Source of the DNA: Bacillus mycoides | Lineage (GTDB): Bacteria > Bacillota > Bacilli > Bacillales > Bacillaceae_G | Length of the DNA stretch: 64,000 nucleotides | NCBI RefSeq assembly: GCF_018742245.1 | Contig: NZ_CP036132.1 | Coordinates: 2,165,001 to 2,229,000, forward strand | Reading direction: 5' to 3' | Shown: piece by piece, positions 59,956 to 64,000 of the stretch | Numbering within the stretch: the first letter of the stretch is position 1 | How the letters are laid out: every line of letters starts with the position of its first letter | Program-made: the position numbers and the translations under genes | Notes under the pieces: model-generated | What the model was told of the DNA's origin: nothing | The model's database searches: none | What the model saw: only the letters and a program-made list of their open reading frames with translations

Positions 59956-61572
59956 ATGTTAGCAGGTTATACGGAATGGCCCAAAGAATTTGCAAATCGT
60001 TATCGAGAAGAAGGATGTTGGCTTGGAGAAACATTTGGTTCGATGTTAAGAGAACGCGCTGAAAAACATGGAGATCAAATTGCAATTGTAAGTAGTAAGA
60101 CACAAATAACCTATAGTGAACTCAATAAAAAGGTATATCGCTTAGCTGCAGGTTTACTGAATTTAGGAATAAAGAAAGAGGATCGAGTTGTAATTCAGTT
60201 ACCTAACATTATAGAGTTTTTCGAAATATGTTTTGCACTATTTCGAATTGGAGCACTTCCTGTTTTTGCACTACCTTCTCATCGCAGTAGTGAAATTAGT
60301 TATTTTTGCGAGTTTGGTGAGGCGAGTGCTTACGTTATTTCAGATAAGGCTCTCGGTTTTGATTACCGAAAACTAGCAAGAGAAGTGAAAGAGAAAGTTC
60401 CCGCTTTACAACATGTAATCGTAGTGGGGGAAGAAGAAGAATTTGTGAACATAAATAATCTTTATATGGATCCGGTTCCATTACCAGAAGTTCAGCCAAG
60501 TGATGTGGCGTTTCTCCAATTATCAGGAGGGACAACAGGGCTTTCTAAATTAATTCCTAGAACACATGATGACTATATTTATAGTTTACGTGTTAGCGCT
60601 GAAATTTGTAATTTGAATGCAGAAAGTGTCTATATGGCAGTTCTTCCAGTAGCACACAATTACCCAATGAGTTCTCCAGGGACATTTGGAACTTTTTATG
60701 CGGGTGGAAAAGTAGTGTTGGCAACTGGAGGGAGTCCAGATGAGGCATTTGCTCTTATAGAAAAAGAAAAAGTGACGATTACCGCTCTCGTTCCGCCATT
60801 AGCAATGATTTGGCTTGATGCTGCATCTTCCCGTAACAACGATTTATCGAGCCTGCAAGTTATTCAAGTAGGAGGTGCGAAATTTAGTGCCGAAGTTGCG
60901 AAGCGTATTCGCCCTACATTTGGATGTACGTTACAGCAAGTGTTCGGTATGGCGGAAGGATTAGTAAATTATACAAGATTAGATGATCCTGAAGAAATTA
61001 TTATTCATACGCAAGGTAGACCGATGTCTACGTTCGATGAAGTAAGAGTTGTTGATGAAAATGATAACGATGTAAAGCTTGGTGAAGTAGGTAGTTTATT
61101 AACACGAGGGCCATATACAATTCGTGGCTATTATAAAGCGGAAGAGCATAATGCACGATCGTTTACAGAAGATGGATTTTATCGTACAGGTGATCTGGTG
61201 AAAATAAATGAACAAGGTTACATCATTGTAGAAGGAAGAGATAAAGATCAAATTAACCGTGGTGGTGAGAAGGTTGCTGCGGAGGAAGTTGAAAATCATC
61301 TTTTAGCACACGAGGCAGTACATGATGTAGCAATTGTATCTATGCCTGACGATTATTTAGGAGAACGTACTTGCGCTTTTGTCATAGCTCGCGGACAAAC
61401 TCCAACTGTAAGTGAATTAAAAATGTTTTTAAGAGAACGTGGTATAGCAGCTTATAAGATTCCAGATCGAATTGAATTTATTGAATCATTCCCGCAAACA
61501 GGTGTTGGAAAAGTAAGCAAAAAAGAATTACGTAAAGTCATTGCTGAAAAACTTATTACAGTAAAACGTTAA
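59956..61572 (+). CDS. dhbE: 2,3-dihydroxybenzoate-AMP ligase
   Basis: Stand-alone adenylation enzyme of 538 residues that activates 2,3-dihydroxybenzoate and loads it onto the carrier domain of DhbB. The core A3 motif is [10 protein letters not shown] (Ser for the usual Pro), and [34 protein letters not shown] and the A10 Lys near [12 protein letters not shown] follow. GGGGGAAG precedes the ATG. Confidence 0.95.
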   Translation: MLAGYTEWPKEFANRYREEGCWLGETFGSMLRERAEKHGDQIAIVSSKTQITYSELNKKVYRLAAGLLNLGIKKEDRVVIQLPNIIEFFEICFALFRIGALPVFALPSHRSSEISYFCEFGEASAYVISDKALGFDYRKLAREVKEKVPALQHVIVVGEEEEFVNINNLYMDPVPLPEVQPSDVAFLQLSGGTTGLSKLIPRTHDDYIYSLRVSAEICNLNAESVYMAVLPVAHNYPMSSPGTFGTFYAGGKVVLATGGSPDEAFALIEKEKVTITALVPPLAMIWLDAASSRNNDLSSLQVIQVGGAKFSAEVAKRIRPTFGCTLQQVFGMAEGLVNYTRLDDPEEIIIHTQGRPMSTFDEVRVVDENDNDVKLGEVGSLLTRGPYTIRGYYKAEEHNARSFTEDGFYRTGDLVKINEQGYIIVEGRDKDQINRGGEKVAAEEVENHLLAHEAVHDVAIVSMPDDYLGERTCAFVIARGQTPTVSELKMFLRERGIAAYKIPDRIEFIESFPQTGVGKVSKKELRKVIAEKLITVKR

Positions 61573-61603
61573 AAAACTATTAGAATCGGAAGGAAGTGAT
61601 TAG

Positions 61604-62497
61604 ATGGCTATCCCATCTATTTCAGTATATAAAATGCCAATTGAATCAGAACTACCAAAAAATAAAGTGAATTGGACGCCAAATCCGAAACGTGCAGTTC
61701 TTCTAATTCACGACATGCAAGAATATTTTCTTGATGCATATAGCGATAAAGAATCGCCAAAAGTAGAACTAATTTCAAATATTAAGGTGATAAGAGAAGG
61801 ATGTAAGGAACTAGGTATACCAGTTGTTTATACAGCACAACCTGGTGGACAAACGTTAGAACAACGGGGGTTATTACAAGACTTTTGGGGTGACGGTATT
61901 CCTGCTGGACCAGATAAAAAGAAAATTGTCGATGAACTTACTCCTGATGAGGATGATATATTCCTAACAAAATGGAGATATAGTGCATTTAAAAAGACGA
62001 ATCTATTAGAAATTTTAAATGAACAAGGAAGAGATCAACTTATTATTTGCGGTATTTATGCGCATATTGGCTGCCTTTTAACAGCTTGTGAAGCTTTTAT
62101 GGATGGTATCCAGCCATTTTTTGTAGCAGATGCAGTTGCTGATTTTTCACTAGAGCATCATAAACAAGCATTGGAGTATGCATCTAATAGGTGTGCAGTA
62201 ACGACATCAACAAACTTACTATTAAAAGATTTACAAAGTGTAAAAGGCGATGAAAGTGAAGGAATCACTTTACAGGAAGTGCATGAACTAGTTGCACAAC
62301 TACTCCGAGAGCCAGTAGGGAGTATTGAAGTTGATGAAGACTTATTAAATAGAGGACTTGATTCGGTTAGAATTATGAGTTTAGTAGAGAAGTGGCGCCG
62401 CGAAGGGAAAGAAATCACTTTTGCAGATTTAGCAGAACGTCCAACTGTTGATGATTGGTACCGTTTACTATCTTCACAAGCAGCACAAGTGCTGTAA
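61604..62497 (+). CDS. dhbB: isochorismatase with aryl carrier domain
   Basis: Bifunctional protein of 297 residues. Residues 30-210 are isochorismatase (LLIHDMQEYFLDAY, WRYSAFKKTNLLEIL, GIYAHIGCLLTACEAFMDG) and residues 220-297 an aryl carrier domain with the phosphopantetheine Ser254 in NRGLDSVRIM. It makes 2,3-dihydro-2,3-dihydroxybenzoate and carries the DHB starter for DhbF. GGAAGTGA precedes the ATG. Confidence 0.95.
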   Translation: MAIPSISVYKMPIESELPKNKVNWTPNPKRAVLLIHDMQEYFLDAYSDKESPKVELISNIKVIREGCKELGIPVVYTAQPGGQTLEQRGLLQDFWGDGIPAGPDKKKIVDELTPDEDDIFLTKWRYSAFKKTNLLEILNEQGRDQLIICGIYAHIGCLLTACEAFMDGIQPFFVADAVADFSLEHHKQALEYASNRCAVTTSTNLLLKDLQSVKGDESEGITLQEVHELVAQLLREPVGSIEVDEDLLNRGLDSVRIMSLVEKWRREGKEITFADLAERPTVDDWYRLLSSQAAQVL

Positions 62498-62530
62498 CAA
62501 ATAGACTACATAATAAAGGGGTAGTAAAGA

Positions 62531-64000
62531 ATGCCTAATAGTCAAAAGATTCGTCATTCGTTATCATCTGCGCAGTCTGGTATGTGGTTTGCGCAACAAT
62601 TAGATCCGCTTAATCCGATTTATAATACTGGGGAATATATAGAAATAAACGGAAATATTAATCATGAAATTTTCGAGTTAGCTGTACGTAAAGTGGTAAA
62701 AGAAGCAGAAGCACTTCATGTTCGTTTCGAAGAGGATGAAATTGGCCCATGGCAAGTTATTGAGGGATCGTCAACGTTTCATATGCATTTTATTGACGTT
62801 CGTAAAGAAGAAAATCCTGAAGAAGCTGCTAAAGTATGGATGAAAAATGATTTATCTGTACCGATAGATTTAAAAGAAGATAAATTATTTACTGAAGCAC
62901 TTATTCAAGTTGAAAATAATCGTTTCTTTTGGTATCAGCGCATCCATCACATTGTGATGGATGGCTATGGATTTTCACTTCTTAGCCAAAAGGTAGCGAA
63001 TGAGTATACATCACTTATAGAAGAAACAAATAAGAATGAAAAGCCATTTGGTTCTCTTGCAAAAATTGTACAAGAAGATAATGAGTATCGTGAATCTAAA
63101 CAATTTCAGGAAGATCGTACTTTTTGGCTAGAAAAGTTTGCAGATGAACCGGAAGTTATAAGTTTAGCAGAACGAGCGCCGAGAACATCAAATGGATTTT
63201 TACGAGAAACTGCTTATCTATCAAATGCTAGTACAAAAACTTTACTAGAAGATATTAATATTTCGTTAACGAGTTGGCCCGAATTTGTTGTAGCCGTAAC
63301 GAGTATTTACATGCATAAATTAACAGGTGCAAATGATATTGTTTTAGGTTTACCGATGATGGGGCGTCTTGGTTCTGTATCTATTCATACACCAAGCATG
63401 GTAATGAATTTAGTTCCACTTCGTCTAAAGTTAACTCCAAATATAACTTTTGCAGAATTAATACAGCAAGTTTCTAAAGAAATTCGAGACGTACGTCGTC
63501 ATCATAAATATCGTCATGAGGAATTAAGAAGAGACTTAAAGTTACTAGGTGAAAATCAAAGGTTGTTTGGGCCGTTAGTGAATGTTATGCCTTTTGATTA
63601 TGGGCTTAACTTTGCTGGGAATCGTGGTATTACACATAATTTATCAGCAGGACCTGTTGATGATTTATCGATAAATGTATATAAACGTTTCGATGAAAAT
63701 GAGTTAATGATTCATTTTGATGCGAATCCGGAAGTATATAACGGCGCGGAACTAGCATTGCATAAAGAAAGATTTATGAGTCTATTAGAATTAGTGATAA
63801 ATAATTATCATAAAGACGAGCCGATTGGAAAAATAAACATTACTCTTCCTGAAGAAAATCATAAAGTTTTATTGGAATGGAATGAAACGAAGAAAGCTGA
63901 AGAGCTAATTAATCTACCTATATTATTTGAAAAACAAGTACAAAAAAATCCAAATAAAATAGCAGTTACTTGTAACGGGATAAAACTTACGTATAAAGAG
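62531..64000 (+). CDS. dhbF: nonribosomal peptide synthetase DhbF, 5' part
   Basis: Starts at ATG 62531 and stays open to the window edge (490 codons). It begins with a condensation domain: LSSAQSGMWFAQQLDPLNP, then His139/His140/Asp144 in RIHHIVMDGYG, and LPMMGRLG. From about residue 455 an adenylation domain begins (FEKQVQKNPNKIAVTCNGIK). DhbF adds Gly and Thr to 2,3-dihydroxybenzoate and cyclises the trimer. Most of the protein lies beyond the window. Confidence 0.95.
   Translation, partial: MPNSQKIRHSLSSAQSGMWFAQQLDPLNPIYNTGEYIEINGNINHEIFELAVRKVVKEAEALHVRFEEDEIGPWQVIEGSSTFHMHFIDVRKEENPEEAAKVWMKNDLSVPIDLKEDKLFTEALIQVENNRFFWYQRIHHIVMDGYGFSLLSQKVANEYTSLIEETNKNEKPFGSLAKIVQEDNEYRESKQFQEDRTFWLEKFADEPEVISLAERAPRTSNGFLRETAYLSNASTKTLLEDINISLTSWPEFVVAVTSIYMHKLTGANDIVLGLPMMGRLGSVSIHTPSMVMNLVPLRLKLTPNITFAELIQQVSKEIRDVRRHHKYRHEELRRDLKLLGENQRLFGPLVNVMPFDYGLNFAGNRGITHNLSAGPVDDLSINVYKRFDENELMIHFDANPEVYNGAELALHKERFMSLLELVINNYHKDEPIGKINITLPEENHKVLLEWNETKKAEELINLPILFEKQVQKNPNKIAVTCNGIKLTYKE

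Overview
The window looks like a chromosomal segment of the Bacillus cereus group (B. cereus / thuringiensis / anthracis). It is AT-rich with strong GGAGG-type ribosome binding sites, and it carries several copies of the bcr1 repeat that is characteristic of this group. The gene order runs from a sporulation kinase like BA2291, through a kam (beta-lysine) locus, to a bacillibactin dhb operon. The identification rests on remembered gene content and not on a database search.

Region 1 (1-17060) is mostly core. It has a soluble sporulation-type histidine kinase, a DUF4397 protein and a decayed YjcZ-type gene. The lysine/beta-lysine cluster (yodT-S-R-Q-P, a sigma-54 activator, kamA, yokU) follows, then yozE, yodN, yozD, a Ser/Arg-rich peptide coupled to a Ser/Thr kinase and to spo0M, a PAP2 phosphatase, a CDF metal exporter and a thioredoxin. 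A bcr1 copy supplies the C-terminus of the YodP-like acetyltransferase.

Region 2 (17150-32400) is accessory. It starts with a graveyard of phage genes (integrase, YqaJ recombinase, cytosine methyltransferase tail, a frameshifted zinc-ribbon gene) around one intact orphan gene. Then come two tandem Cys-rich C1q-like spore-surface-type proteins, MepB and a YolD-like protein, both behind LexA-like palindromes, a GH25 muramidase, a PrsA foldase, an orphan GerPF-like protein and several small unknown genes.

Region 3 (32396-54000) is metabolic and core. It holds a class A PBP with a repetitive tail, an MFS exporter, an intact bcr1, and an operon joining the 2-methylcitrate cycle (mmgD, prpD, prpB) to distal valine catabolism (acyl-CoA dehydrogenase, 3-hydroxyisobutyrate dehydrogenase, methylmalonate-semialdehyde dehydrogenase). 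3-hydroxyisobutyryl-CoA hydrolase is nearby on the other strand. LysE, SbcDC and a PagR-like ArsR regulator follow.

Region 4 (54000-64000) has an OFA-family MFS transporter with a coupled leader peptide and a cre-like site, an apparently intact IS3-family insertion sequence lying between that transporter and its terminator, and the bacillibactin operon dhbACEB plus the start of dhbF behind Fur boxes. The window ends inside dhbF.

No rRNA, tRNA or CRISPR array was seen. The best leads for new biology are the kinase / Ser-Arg peptide / Spo0M cassette, the paired palindromes before the kam activator, the twin LexA-like operators on a stand-alone YolD gene, the tandem C1q-like genes, and the palindromes around the dhb promoter.
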